From: Bradyrhizobium aeschynomenes | Lineage (GTDB): Bacteria > Pseudomonadota > Alphaproteobacteria > Rhizobiales > Xanthobacteraceae | Length of the DNA stretch: 64,000 nucleotides | Assembly: GCF_013178945.1 (NCBI RefSeq) | Contig: NZ_JABFDM010000006.1 | Span: 310,001 to 374,000, forward strand | Direction: 5' to 3' | In this document: piece by piece, positions 25,923 to 34,830 of the stretch | How positions within the stretch are numbered: position 1 is the first letter of the stretch | How the letters are laid out: the number at the start of each line of letters is the position of its first letter | Translations under genes and position numbers: made by a program | Notes under the pieces: generated by a model | Databases searched by the model: none | Told to the model about the DNA's origin: nothing | What the model saw: only the letters and a program-made list of their open reading frames with translations

Positions 25923-26677
25923 TTCCGTGCCTCCGCGGGACCGTCTTACCGCAACCAATCCCAGGGGTTAACCGCCTAATTTTGTCATTTTCGTTAAAGG
26001 CCACCGATTGTTGCGGTTCCGCGACGCTTCCCTTGCACCGCCTGTCCATTCCTCGTATGTACGAATGGCTGAAGGCTATTCCTTACTGCCGGTTGTGTCG
26101 CGTTCAACCTCCCGGTGAAACGCCGGAAGCTTCGTGATCGGGTTCCTCTTGGTTCGTCGATCGTTGCGGAGATTCCTGCGCCTTTCCGACGCTCCATGAA
26201 GCCTGCGCGCCCCCCGCGCGGCTGCGACGGAGAGCTGGTCACGAGCCGAGTAGCGCCGTTACAGGCGTCGTCTGGCCGAGACCATCCGGGCACGAGGTCA
26301 GATATGGCCAAGGTCAGACATGGCGTAGCCTGATACCACATTCCTAACGGAATGGGTGTTGATCCAGGGCAAGCGTCTCGGCGCGATCTGGCTTTCGGCA
26401 AAGAGCAAGGCGGCACCCGCTGCCGCCCACATATTCCAGACGGGCCGACGCTTGATGCGCCAGACTGAGTTGCCAACCATGACCAGCGGACGATCCGCGC
26501 CGATGCGGGGCCCGACCCCCGCCCGGCAGATCACCCCGCCGGCCTCACGGTTGGCGCGGCGCGACCAGCTGCGTTTAGGCCTTCCCCTCACCCCCGAATC
26601 AGGTGGACCGTCGCGTCGTCCGACAGCGCGCCACGCGCTCGCGGCCAATCGCGTCCGTCGCCTCCAAGAGTTCCAAT
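25923..26677. other. 755-bp divergent region between amiC and rne
   Basis: No credible gene. It must hold the amiC promoter and the rne promoter and leader; long 5' leaders on rne mediate autoregulation in enterobacteria. Visible structure includes a short hairpin ATTCC-TAAC-GGAAT (26340-26353), a 14-bp direct repeat (listed separately) and an AT-richer patch at 25965-26010. The rne ribosome site is AAGAG at 26666-26670. No complete CtrA box was found. Confidence 0.5.
26295..26324. repeat. Direct repeat upstream of rne
   Basis: AGGTCAGATATGGC (26295-26308) and AGGTCAGACATGGC (26311-26324) differ at one base and have a 16-bp period. They lie about 370 bp before the rne start. This could be a tandem protein-binding site. 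Confidence 0.45.
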
Positions 26678-29600
26678 ATGCCCAACAAGATGTTGATCGA
26701 TGCTACCCACCCGGAAGAGACCCGGGTCGTTGTCGTCCGCGGCAACCGCGTCGAGGAATTTGATTTCGAGACGGCCCAACGCAAGCAACTGCGGGGCAAC
26801 ATCTACCTGGCCAAGGTCACCCGCGTTGAGCCTTCGCTGCAGGCCGCCTTTGTCGAGTATGGCGGCAATCGCCACGGCTTCCTGGCCTTCAGCGAAATCC
26901 ATCCCGACTACTACCAAATCCCGGTCGCCGACCGTCAGGCGCTGATCGAGGCCGAGGAGCGCGCGCACCGCGAAGCCGAGGAAGAGAGCGAGAACCGCTC
27001 CAACCGCCGACGCAACCGTCACCGCAGCTCCCGGCGCCGCGGCAGCGGCGAGCGCGTGCAGAGCGAGATCGTCGAGGCGGCCGAGGCGGGTCATCCCGCC
27101 CCGGCCGGAGACCATGAGGCCGGGCACGACACGCACGAACACGACACGCACGAACAGGACAGCTACGCGCAGCACGCCTACGCGCACGACGATCATTCCG
27201 ATCAGCCGCATCCCGATCACGCCGAGGCCCAGGGCTTTTCCGAGGCTGCGGTCGAGACCTCCGGCCACGAGGCCGCGTACCAGGCTGAGCAAAGTCCGGC
27301 GACGGAGCCGCGCGGCGATGCCGACGCGCATCATGATGCCGTCGCGACCCTCGACCAGGCCGAGCACAGCGCGGCTGCAGAGCAGCAGTCCGGCGAGGCT
27401 GCCGAGGCTGCGGTCGCTGCGGCCGGTGACGCCCCCGCGGTCGAGGCGGCCAGTGCCGCCGCCGCAGCGGACGAGCATCACGACGACCAGCATGACCACG
27501 AGACCCACGATCGCGATGAGCATGATCATGACGAGCATGAGCATGATCACGATGGGCACGAGCATGATCACGATGGGCACGAGCACGACGATGATGTCGC
27601 GCCGGTCGCCGAGCATGAAGGCAATGGCGTCACGATCGTCCCGGGCGACGACATCGATGCAGAGGCCGTTGCCGGCGACCACGAGGATGACGACGAGGAC
27701 GGCGACGAGATCGAGGAAGAGGTCGTCGAATCCGTCGGCGGCGACGATGTGCTCGAGGAGGTGCCGGAGCGCACGTTCCGTCCGCGCCGCCAGTACAAGA
27801 TCCAGGAAGTCATCAAGCGCCGCCAGGTGATGCTGGTGCAGGTCGTCAAGGAAGAGCGCGGCAACAAGGGTGCGGCGCTGACGACCTATTTGTCGCTCGC
27901 CGGCCGCTATGCCGTGCTGATGCCCAACACCGCACGCGGTGGCGGCATCAGCCGCAAGATCACCTCGGCGCAAGACCGCTCGCGCCTGAAGGAAGTGGTG
28001 CAGGATCTCGACGTGCCAGAGGGCATGGGCGTCATCCTGCGCACCGCCGGCGCCAACCGCACCAAGCCCGAGATCAAGCGCGACTTCGAATATCTGCTGC
28101 GGCTGTGGGAAACCGTCCGCGACATGACCTTGAAGTCGCAGGCGCCGACCCTGGTCTACGAGGAAGGATCGCTGATCAAGCGCTCGCTGCGCGACCTCTA
28201 CAACAAGGAGATCGACGAGATCCTGGTGGCCGGCGAAGCCGGCTATCGCGAGGCGCACGACTTCATGAAGATGCTGATGCCGACCAACGTCCGGGCGGTG
28301 AAGCAGTATCGTGACGGCCAGCCGCTGTTCTCGCGCATGGGGGTCGAAAGCCAGCTCGACGCGATGTTCTCGCCGACCGTTCAGCTGCGCTCGGGCGGCT
28401 ATATCGTGCTCAACCAGACCGAGGCGCTGGTCTCGATCGACGTGAACTCCGGCCGCGCCACGCGCGAGCATCACATCGAGGACACCGCCCTCAAGACCAA
28501 CATGGAGGCCGCGGAGGAAGTGGCGCGCCAGCTCCGGCTGCGCGACCTCGCCGGACTGATCGTCATCGACTTCATCGACATGGACGAGAAGCGCAACAAC
28601 CGCTCCGTCGAACGCAAGCTGTCGGACTGCCTGCGGCAGGATCGCGCGCGCATCCAGGTCGGCCGCATCTCGCATTTCGGCCTGCTGGAGATGTCGCGCC
28701 AGCGCATCCGCGCCAGCGTGCTGGAGAGTTCGACCGAGCCATGTGCGCATTGCGGCGGCACGGGACATGTGCGGTCGGTGTCGTCGGTGGCGCTGCAGCT
28801 GCTGCGCAGCCTCGAAGAGACGCTGATGAAGGGCGCGACCCACAATCTGGTGGTCCGCACCCGCACGGAGGTGGCGCTCTACGTGCTCAACCACAAGCGC
28901 GGTCATCTGCGCGACCTCGAGAACGGCTTCAAGGTCTCGCTCGCCGTGATTGCCGATCCGAATGTCAGCGGCCAGCAATCGTTCATCATCGATCGGGGCG
29001 AGCAGGTTCATACGCTCGAGGCCGCCAAGGCGCTGCTCGTGGCGCAAGCGTCCGCCCCGTCCCTCGTGGCCGAGGACGTCTACGACGAGGAGGAGCCGTT
29101 CGACATCGAGACGGAGTCCGAAGTCGAGACCGAGGAGACCGAAGGCCTGTCGGAAGATGGGCCGGATGGCGCGGCGAGCGATGGCGAGCGCGAAGGCACC
29201 CGCCGCAAGCGGCGTCGGCGCCGGCGCGGCCGCGGCAGCGAGGCCCGCGAGGGCACGTTGCCGGAAGGCGCTTCCGAATCATCGTCTGCCGAGCCCGCCC
29301 TCGCCGCCGATCAGCCGGCTGAGGATGGCGAGGCGGAGGACGATGAGGCTGATGAACAGCCTGCTTTCGCACAAGGCGAGGCATCCGATCAGGCCGGCGG
29401 CGAGCGGCGTCCCCGCCGCCGCGGCCGTCGCGGCGGCCGCCGTCGGCGTGGTGGTGCAGATGATGGTCTCGCCGCATCGATCGGCGATGAACTGGCCCCG
29501 CCTCAGGCTTCGGAGGCGGAAGCCGCCGTTGCCGATTTCGACGGCAACGGTGCGCCGCATCACGACGACGAGCCGGCAGAGCAGGCCACGCCGGAGCTTG

Positions 29601-29968
29601 CCACAGCCGCCGCCGAGGTCGATCAGGCAGCCACCCCCGCCGTGACGGCTGCGTCGCAGCCCCCTGCCGCCGAAGTTCAGGTGCAGGAGACCGAGGCGCC
29701 CAAGTCTGAGACGCCCAAGACTGAGGCGCCCAAGTCTGAGACCGAAAAGGCCCCGCGCCGCTCGACGGTCCGCGAAAAGGTCAGCTTCGCCACCGAGCCC
29801 AAGTCGGACAACGCGGTCTCGGCCGTGAGCGTTGCCGAGAGCAGTCCGACCGCACCGGCGGCTGACGGCGCGGCACCTGAGCCGGTCGCAACCGAACCGG
29901 CGGATTCGACGACACCATCGGCTCCGCGCCGAGCCGGCTGGTGGTCACGCCGCTTCGGCGGGCAGTAA
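26678..29968 (+). CDS. rne: Ribonuclease E with giant acidic/His-rich S1 insertion
   Basis: 1096 aa endoribonuclease and degradosome scaffold. The S1 domain begins at about residue 35 (RGNIYLAKVTRVEPSLQAAF), is interrupted from about 90 to 365, and resumes at VMLVQVVKEERGNKGA. The catalytic domain has the metal-binding aspartates in LVSIDVNSGRATRE and LIVIDFIDMDEKRNN and the Zn-link CAHCGGTGH. The C-terminus (from about 800) is disordered: alternating acidic and Arg-rich blocks (RRKRRRRRRGRG type) that bind RNA and partners. The insertion includes a run of His, Asp and Glu, part of it from exact 21-bp DNA duplications. S1 insertions are known in alphaproteobacterial RNase E; the density of His here looks exceptional. 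A strong terminator follows. Confidence 0.93.
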   Translation: MPNKMLIDATHPEETRVVVVRGNRVEEFDFETAQRKQLRGNIYLAKVTRVEPSLQAAFVEYGGNRHGFLAFSEIHPDYYQIPVADRQALIEAEERAHREAEEESENRSNRRRNRHRSSRRRGSGERVQSEIVEAAEAGHPAPAGDHEAGHDTHEHDTHEQDSYAQHAYAHDDHSDQPHPDHAEAQGFSEAAVETSGHEAAYQAEQSPATEPRGDADAHHDAVATLDQAEHSAAAEQQSGEAAEAAVAAAGDAPAVEAASAAAAADEHHDDQHDHETHDRDEHDHDEHEHDHDGHEHDHDGHEHDDDVAPVAEHEGNGVTIVPGDDIDAEAVAGDHEDDDEDGDEIEEEVVESVGGDDVLEEVPERTFRPRRQYKIQEVIKRRQVMLVQVVKEERGNKGAALTTYLSLAGRYAVLMPNTARGGGISRKITSAQDRSRLKEVVQDLDVPEGMGVILRTAGANRTKPEIKRDFEYLLRLWETVRDMTLKSQAPTLVYEEGSLIKRSLRDLYNKEIDEILVAGEAGYREAHDFMKMLMPTNVRAVKQYRDGQPLFSRMGVESQLDAMFSPTVQLRSGGYIVLNQTEALVSIDVNSGRATREHHIEDTALKTNMEAAEEVARQLRLRDLAGLIVIDFIDMDEKRNNRSVERKLSDCLRQDRARIQVGRISHFGLLEMSRQRIRASVLESSTEPCAHCGGTGHVRSVSSVALQLLRSLEETLMKGATHNLVVRTRTEVALYVLNHKRGHLRDLENGFKVSLAVIADPNVSGQQSFIIDRGEQVHTLEAAKALLVAQASAPSLVAEDVYDEEEPFDIETESEVETEETEGLSEDGPDGAASDGEREGTRRKRRRRRRGRGSEAREGTLPEGASESSSAEPALAADQPAEDGEAEDDEADEQPAFAQGEASDQAGGERRPRRRGRRGGRRRRGGADDGLAASIGDELAPPQASEAEAAVADFDGNGAPHHDDEPAEQATPELATAAAEVDQAATPAVTAASQPPAAEVQVQETEAPKSETPKTEAPKSETEKAPRRSTVREKVSFATEPKSDNAVSAVSVAESSPTAPAADGAAPEPVATEPADSTTPSAPRRAGWWSRRFGGQ
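27539..27580 (+). repeat. Tandem 21-bp repeat inside rne
   Basis: Two identical 21-bp units (27539-27559 and 27560-27580), encoding EHDHDGH twice, followed by a degenerate third unit. It lies within the His/Asp-rich S1 insertion and shows that the stretch grows by in-frame duplication. Length polymorphism between strains is likely. Confidence 0.85.
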
Positions 29969-30014
29969 TCGCCAACGGCTCCAGGGCCGCCCATCGGCGG
30001 AACCTCACCGACGC

Positions 30015-30045
30015 AAAACGCCCGGCCAGATGGCCGGGCGTTTTT
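30015..30045 (+). terminator. Intrinsic terminator of rne
   Basis: AAAACGCCCGGCC (30015-30027), loop AGAT, then GGCCGGGCGTTTT (30032-30044) with a T5 run. It is a 13-bp perfect stem, 47 bp after the rne stop. The A-run on the left arm makes it usable from the opposite strand too, for the convergent tautomerase gene. Confidence 0.92.
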
Positions 30046-30211
30046 GTTGGACCGGCATGTCGGATCGGGCGTGCCGACGTCGGCTCAGCCGCTCGTGACC
30101 TCGGGCTTGACGTCGGGCGGACCGACCTGCCGATCGAGCCGCTTCTGCGGGAGATCGTGATCAAGCCCGCCGCCCCGCCATGTCGCGAACACGGCGGCGA
30201 TGGTCGTGAGA

Positions 30212-30610
30212 TCAATGACGATGATGGTAGCGGTGCTCCTGGCTCAGTCCGCCGAAGCCGTAGGCATCCGCCTTGACCTCGTCGACATGCAGATAGGTCT
30301 CATGATGCAGCGGGCCGATCAGTTCGGCCATGCGCGCGAACACCGCGTCAAGATAGGCGGCCTTTTCGTCCTTGGTGTTTGTACCTTCCGTCACGTGGAC
30401 GTCGATCCAGTAGCTGGCGAGCTCCTGCTCCGCGAGCGAGGCACCGCCGGCGAACCAGTCCGCCGGATCGGCTTCGGAGACAATGACTGCCGTGACTTTG
30501 GGATCCTTGTGCAGGATGCCTGCCGTCAGTGCGGTAATGGCGGCTGCGATGTCCTTCTTCAGCGACGGCGCGTGACGCTGGCTGGCATAGACGATGTTGA
30601 TCAGAGGCAT
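30212..30610 (-). CDS. Tautomerase family protein (4-oxalocrotonate tautomerase superfamily)
   Basis: 132 aa. The product begins MPLINIVYAS, so after Met removal Pro1 is the N-terminal catalytic base of the superfamily. GGAAGGAG precedes the ATG at 30610, which settles the start against longer upstream frames. The length is about twice that of the 62-residue 4-OT and fits the MIF/CHMI-like or 'tautomerase_3' type. The substrate is unknown. The C-terminus is His-rich (LSQEHRYHHRH). It is transcribed divergently from a LysR regulator with a palindrome between them, suggesting direct control by that regulator. Confidence 0.85.
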   Translation of the reverse strand: MPLINIVYASQRHAPSLKKDIAAAITALTAGILHKDPKVTAVIVSEADPADWFAGGASLAEQELASYWIDVHVTEGTNTKDEKAAYLDAVFARMAELIGPLHHETYLHVDEVKADAYGFGGLSQEHRYHHRH

Positions 30611-30681
30611 GAGAAAGCTCCTTCCAATGAGGCGGCGACGCCGCCGCACGCCAAAGAAACTAGCGTCGCCCCCGTCATTTC

Positions 30682-30719
30682 GATATGCTATCGCTATTGA
30701 TATCAATGATAAGCATATC
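30682..30719. promoter_or_regulatory. Palindromic LysR operator between tautomerase and LysR genes
   Basis: A perfect central palindrome, ATTGATATCAAT (30696-30707), is flanked by complementary outer arms GATATGCT (30682-30689) and AGCATATC (30712-30719). It ends 2 bp before the LysR start and lies 72-109 bp upstream of the tautomerase start. It is AT-rich in a GC-rich context. Its position fits autorepression plus control of the divergent gene. Confidence 0.7.
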
Positions 30720-30721
30720 TA

Positions 30722-31579
30722 ATGCAAACCACGCTCGACATCGCCGCCGTCCGCGCCTTCCTCCTGGTCTCCGACCTGGAGAGCTTCACGCGAACGGCCG
30801 AAGCGCTGGGGACCACGCAGGCCGCGATCAGCCTGAAGCTGCAACGGTTGGAAGCCGCGTTGGGAAAACGCCTGCTGGAGCGGTCGCCGCGAGCGGTGCG
30901 GCTGAGCGCGGACGGTGCGGCCTTCATCGACAACGCCCGCGCGCTGGTGGCCGCGCACGATCTCGCGCTGACGGCAGCGCCGAAGATCCGCCCGCGTCTG
31001 TCGCTCGGCATCAGCGATCATGCCGCCGGCCCAGAGCTGGTGCCGATGCTGCAGAAATTTCAGGCCATGACGTTGGAGCTGACACTGTCCGTCGGCATCG
31101 GGCTCTCGCGCGACCTGCTCGATCGTTATGATGCAGGCTCGCTCGATGCGGTCATCGTGCGGCAGGAGGCGTCCCGCCGCGGCGGCGAGACCTTGGCCGA
31201 CGACGATTTCGGTTGGTTCGCCAGCCCGCGGTTTCGCGCGCCCGCAGGCGGTCCGTTACCGCTCGCGGTGCTGGCCGCGCCCTGCGGCGTGCGTGCCATT
31301 GCGATCCGCGCCCTCGACAAGGCCAGACTGCCCTATGCAGAGGCATTCGTCGGCGGCGGCGTTGCAGCCGTCACCGCCGCAGCGCAGGCCGGCCTCGCGA
31401 TCGCGCCATTGGCGCGCCGAATCGCGCCGGCCAGTCTCGTCGAGATCGGATCCGCGCTTGGCCTGCCGAAGCTCGCGCGCTCGAAGGTCGTCCTCCACGC
31501 CAATGTCGGTGACTCCGCCAAACGAACCGCGTTGCGTGCATTGGCCGCGGCATTCCGAAGTGCGTCGGCCTCGAAGTAA
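30722..31579 (+). CDS. LysR family transcriptional regulator
   Basis: 285 aa. The N-terminal HTH (residues 6-65) contains AVRAFLLVSDLESFTRTAEA and TTQAAISLKLQRLEAALGKRL, as standard for LysR. The effector-binding domain is short and Ala-rich, with LSLGISDHAAGPELVPML and a C-terminal GLAIAPLARR. It starts at the ATG at 30722, directly beside the palindromic operator, and is divergent from the tautomerase gene, its probable target. Confidence 0.9.
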   Translation: MQTTLDIAAVRAFLLVSDLESFTRTAEALGTTQAAISLKLQRLEAALGKRLLERSPRAVRLSADGAAFIDNARALVAAHDLALTAAPKIRPRLSLGISDHAAGPELVPMLQKFQAMTLELTLSVGIGLSRDLLDRYDAGSLDAVIVRQEASRRGGETLADDDFGWFASPRFRAPAGGPLPLAVLAAPCGVRAIAIRALDKARLPYAEAFVGGGVAAVTAAAQAGLAIAPLARRIAPASLVEIGSALGLPKLARSKVVLHANVGDSAKRTALRALAAAFRSASASK

Positions 31580-31638
31580 TTGACGTCGACCGGCGGTGAT
31601 GTAGCATGTGTTAATGATCGGAGCTCAGGAGCAGCGGC

Positions 31639-32700
31639 TTGAACCGTCTCTTGACCGCAGCTGACATCGTCAGCGCTTCCCCCAAGCCGGGCCCGGCAAC
31701 GACGGGCACACTCGGCCTTGCATCGGGCGGCGTCGAGCCACTGCACCGTCACGCGCTGCTTCGAACCTCCAATGCCGACGTTTTGCGCGACCTCGCGGGC
31801 CGCCGGCTCGGCGCTGAGCGCGTCGACTTTCGAAATGCCGAGCGCTTCGAGGCCGTCGTCAATCTGATCGAGCTCGAGACGATCGGCCTCGCCTACGGTA
31901 CCACGACCTGCGACATGGTTTCCGACCATCGGCCGGCCGATTTCATCAGGGTCCAGATGGCGCTCAAAGGCCGCGCGGTCAGCTGCGTCGGGGGTGAGGC
32001 GACCGACGTCAACGAGCATCAATTCGCGGTGGCGGCAGCAGGTGTCCCCTGGCAGATGGCCTGTCAGGGCGGTCATCAACGGCTCACCTTGCGGCTCGAT
32101 CCACAGGCGCTGCGGCGGCGGCTGACGGCGCTGGTCGGCGTGCAGCCGCGCGCCGATTTTGCCATCGACCCAGCCATTCCGGCTGCCGAGCCGCAGGCCC
32201 GCAGCCTGCTGCGGCTGCTCGACTTCCTGGCGACCCAACTCAACACGCAGGACTCCGCCTTCCCGGCCGCGGTCTATCGCGAGCTGGAGGATGCGGTCCA
32301 CGTCGCCTTCCTCTGCGCCAGCCGCCATCGCTTCCACGACATGCTCGTCGACCCCGCTCCGCTGCCCGAGTTCGGGCTCGTGAAGCGGCTCGAGGATTAC
32401 ATCGAGGCTCATTGGCGCGAGCCGATCACGATCGAGCGCCTCGCGCGCGAGGCCGGCGTCAGCGCCCGCTCGATCTTCCGCCTGTTCGAGCGCGTCCGCG
32501 GCTATTCGCCGATCGCCTTTGCAAAGTCGGTCCGCCTGCGCCGCGCCCATGAGATGCTGCGCTCGGGCGATCCGGCGGTGACGGTGGCGACGGCGGCTGC
32601 CGCCTGCAACTTCGCCAATGCCGGTCACTTCGCGCGCTACTACCGCGCCACGTTCGGCGAGTTGCCGTCGACGACGATCGCGCGCGCCGCGCGGTCGTGA
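31639..32700 (+). CDS. AraC family transcriptional regulator
   Basis: 353 aa. An N-terminal cupin-like sensing region of the AraC_binding_2 kind (about 70-190) precedes a C-terminal double HTH (about 250-350: ITIERLAREAGVSARSIFRL and the second helix pair ending CNFANAGHFARYYRATFGELP). Start at TTG 31639, with AGGAG seven bases upstream. It is 59 bp after the LysR gene and may be separate. No target operon is evident; the downstream genes are convergent. Confidence 0.9.
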   Translation: MNRLLTAADIVSASPKPGPATTGTLGLASGGVEPLHRHALLRTSNADVLRDLAGRRLGAERVDFRNAERFEAVVNLIELETIGLAYGTTTCDMVSDHRPADFIRVQMALKGRAVSCVGGEATDVNEHQFAVAAAGVPWQMACQGGHQRLTLRLDPQALRRRLTALVGVQPRADFAIDPAIPAAEPQARSLLRLLDFLATQLNTQDSAFPAAVYRELEDAVHVAFLCASRHRFHDMLVDPAPLPEFGLVKRLEDYIEAHWREPITIERLAREAGVSARSIFRLFERVRGYSPIAFAKSVRLRRAHEMLRSGDPAVTVATAAAACNFANAGHFARYYRATFGELPSTTIARAARS

Positions 32701-32718
32701 TCTGGCATCCCCTGCTTC

Positions 32719-34155
32719 TCACAGGATGGCCTCGAGCGCACTGCGCAGGTTCTGGTGGCGAAAGACGAAGCCGCTCGACAGCGCCTTGTTGGGCACCACG
32801 CGCTGACCGCCGAGCAGCAGCTCCTCGGCGAAGTCGCCGCCGATCCGGCGCAGCAGGCCGGCCGGAACGCGCAAAAGCGCCGGGCGCCGCAGGCAGCGCG
32901 CCAGCTCGGCCGTGAACGTGACGTTCCGCACCGGCAGCGGTGCGGTCGCGTTGACGGGGCCCGCGATGGCGTCGGTCGCAATCACATGCGCGATCAGCCT
33001 GATCAGGTCGTCCCGCTCGATCCAGGACATCCATTGCCGGCCGGAGCCGAGCGGGCCGCCGAGGCCGAACTCGAACGGCGTCAGCATGCGCGACAGGAAG
33101 CCGCCGTCGCGGCCGACGACGAGACCGATGCGCAGCAGCGCGACACGCACGCCATGCGACTCGGCGCGACAGGCCGCCTGCTCCCAGGCCTCGCACAGGT
33201 CGTGGCTGAAGCAGTCGTGCGACTTGGCCGTTTCCGTCAGCGGCTGGTCCTGCCACAGGCCGTACCAGCCGATCGCCGAGCCGTTGACCAGCACCTTCGG
33301 CCTGTGGTCGAGCCGCGCGATCAGGGCAACGACGGCATCGGTGGTCGTCAGCCGCGACTGCAGGATCGCCGCGCGCTTCGCGGTGGTCCAGACGGCGTTG
33401 CCGATCGGCTCGCCGGCGAGATTGACGATGGCGTCGATGCGGGTGTCGGAGGCAAGCTGGTCCAGACGGGTGACCAGGGTCAGCGGCGACGGCAGAGCAG
33501 CCGCCCTGCCCGGATCGCGCACCAGGGCGATCACGTGATGGCCGGCCGCCGTCAGACTCGCCACCAGCCGCGCGCCGATGAAGCCAGTGGCGCCGGTGAC
33601 GAGAATGGTCTGCGCCGGCGGCAGCGCCGCGACCAGCACGCCTGCATCAGGCAGCGACATCCGCGCAAGCCGCCGCGCCGCGGTGAAATCGCGCAAACCG
33701 CACAGAGCCGCGCCGATTGCGGCCGCGGCGGCAATCCAGCTCAGCAGGCCTGCAAAGGCCGGCACGATCGCCGAAGGCCGCATCGCCCAGCCGATGAGGA
33801 GCGGCACCAGCAGCATCAGGATGGCGCCGTAGTTGATGGCGAGCAGCGTGTGGTTGATGCGCTCGCTCGGCGGCAGCTTGCGCGTCAGGTCCTCCTCGAC
33901 GAAATCGGTCAGGGTGATCGCAATCTCGGCGACCAGCACCGCGAGCACGAACAGCGCAAAAATTCCGTGCACTTCGCACCAGCCGAGCGTGGCGAACAGC
34001 AGCGCATAGAGCAGATTGCGCGCCCCGTGCAGCCTGAGCTCGCTCCGCTGCGACGGCCGCCACGCCAGGCGCTCGGTGAACTCGTGATGATAGAAGGTGT
34101 CGAACACGCCCATCACGACCTGAACGGCAATCAGGGACCACAGCAGCGGCGTCAT
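32719..34155 (-). CDS. Fusion of a 4-TM membrane domain with a TIGR01777-family SDR epimerase
   Basis: 478 aa. Residues about 1-160 form four hydrophobic helices (MTPLLWSLIAVQVVMGVFDT, FALFVLAVLVAEIAITLT, and others), with His pairs (FYHHEF) and loops facing alternate sides. From about residue 185 a nucleotide-binding SDR begins (ILVTGATGFIGARLVASL) with the TIGR01777 signatures NLAGEPI, NGSAIGWYG and SWIERDDLIRLI. The family (YfcH/SulA-like, incorrectly named cell-division inhibitor) has no settled reaction. The start at 34155 overlaps the DUF4166 stop in an ATGA, so it is co-translated. Third gene of the GbsR operon. Confidence 0.85.
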   Translation of the reverse strand: MTPLLWSLIAVQVVMGVFDTFYHHEFTERLAWRPSQRSELRLHGARNLLYALLFATLGWCEVHGIFALFVLAVLVAEIAITLTDFVEEDLTRKLPPSERINHTLLAINYGAILMLLVPLLIGWAMRPSAIVPAFAGLLSWIAAAAAIGAALCGLRDFTAARRLARMSLPDAGVLVAALPPAQTILVTGATGFIGARLVASLTAAGHHVIALVRDPGRAAALPSPLTLVTRLDQLASDTRIDAIVNLAGEPIGNAVWTTAKRAAILQSRLTTTDAVVALIARLDHRPKVLVNGSAIGWYGLWQDQPLTETAKSHDCFSHDLCEAWEQAACRAESHGVRVALLRIGLVVGRDGGFLSRMLTPFEFGLGGPLGSGRQWMSWIERDDLIRLIAHVIATDAIAGPVNATAPLPVRNVTFTAELARCLRRPALLRVPAGLLRRIGGDFAEELLLGGQRVVPNKALSSGFVFRHQNLRSALEAIL

Positions 34156-34811
34156 GGCGCGGACTCCCGGAATGTTGCGCTCTGGCGGATGAGCCGGCCA
34201 AAGCGCGGATGGACGATCTCGAGCGCGAAGCGAAAGGCGCCGCCGCCGAGATCGGAATGGGTGACGGTGAGATTGCCGGGCGTGAGCCAGGACGGCAGCG
34301 GCCAGCGCCGGCCGGCAAAGGCGAAGGTGTAGCCGGCGCTGTGGAAGACGAGCGCGCCATCCGCCACACAGACACGCAGGCTCATGCTCAGGCCCCAGCC
34401 GAGATATTCCTCGAGCCCGGTGGGGCCGGCGAAGCGCTTGGCCGAATGGATCACCTGCGGAAAGCCGTGCGGACGACCGCAGATGCGGGTCCAGATCTGC
34501 CCGCCGCTCGCGGCATCCTCCGTCACGGCGACGATCATCGGCACGCCGAGACTTGCGCTCGTCGGCAGCGGCCCGCCGATCAGCCGCGCGGCTTGCGCGA
34601 ACCAGAAGCCGGCACGGCTGAGCTCGGCCCGGTCGATCTCGCCGACATAGACCACCGTCGCGCCGTCGAGGAGACGCTTGGAGAAGCGGCGCCAGATCGA
34701 CACCGGCAGTCGCCCCCAATCCTCGGGCGACAGCAGCGCGCGAAACCGGTGGTCGTCATGGAGCCTTATCGTGGACGGAGCTGAAGCTCCGAGATGCCGC
34801 AGGCTGATCAT
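34152..34811 (-). CDS. DUF4166 domain protein
   Basis: 219 aa, soluble; the whole protein matches the DUF4166 layout, with a conserved WGRLPVSIWRRFSKRL opening and WTRICGRPHGFPQVIHSAKR in the middle. The domain is often found fused to or beside SDR/saccharopine-dehydrogenase-like proteins, as here. Function is unknown. Start at ATG 34811, 19 bp after the GbsR stop; the stop overlaps the start of the TIGR01777 gene. Confidence 0.82.
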   Translation of the reverse strand: MISLRHLGASAPSTIRLHDDHRFRALLSPEDWGRLPVSIWRRFSKRLLDGATVVYVGEIDRAELSRAGFWFAQAARLIGGPLPTSASLGVPMIVAVTEDAASGGQIWTRICGRPHGFPQVIHSAKRFAGPTGLEEYLGWGLSMSLRVCVADGALVFHSAGYTFAFAGRRWPLPSWLTPGNLTVTHSDLGGGAFRFALEIVHPRFGRLIRQSATFRESAP

Positions 34812-34830
34812 GACGCACCCTCCACTCGAT

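Noticed and set aside
25945..26010. CtrA box (TTAA-N7-TTAAC) upstream of amiC
   Set aside because: Single GTTAAC-like half-sites occur, but no pair has the needed spacing.
27539..27600. CRISPR or minisatellite
   Set aside because: The tandem repeat is in frame inside rne and has no spacers.
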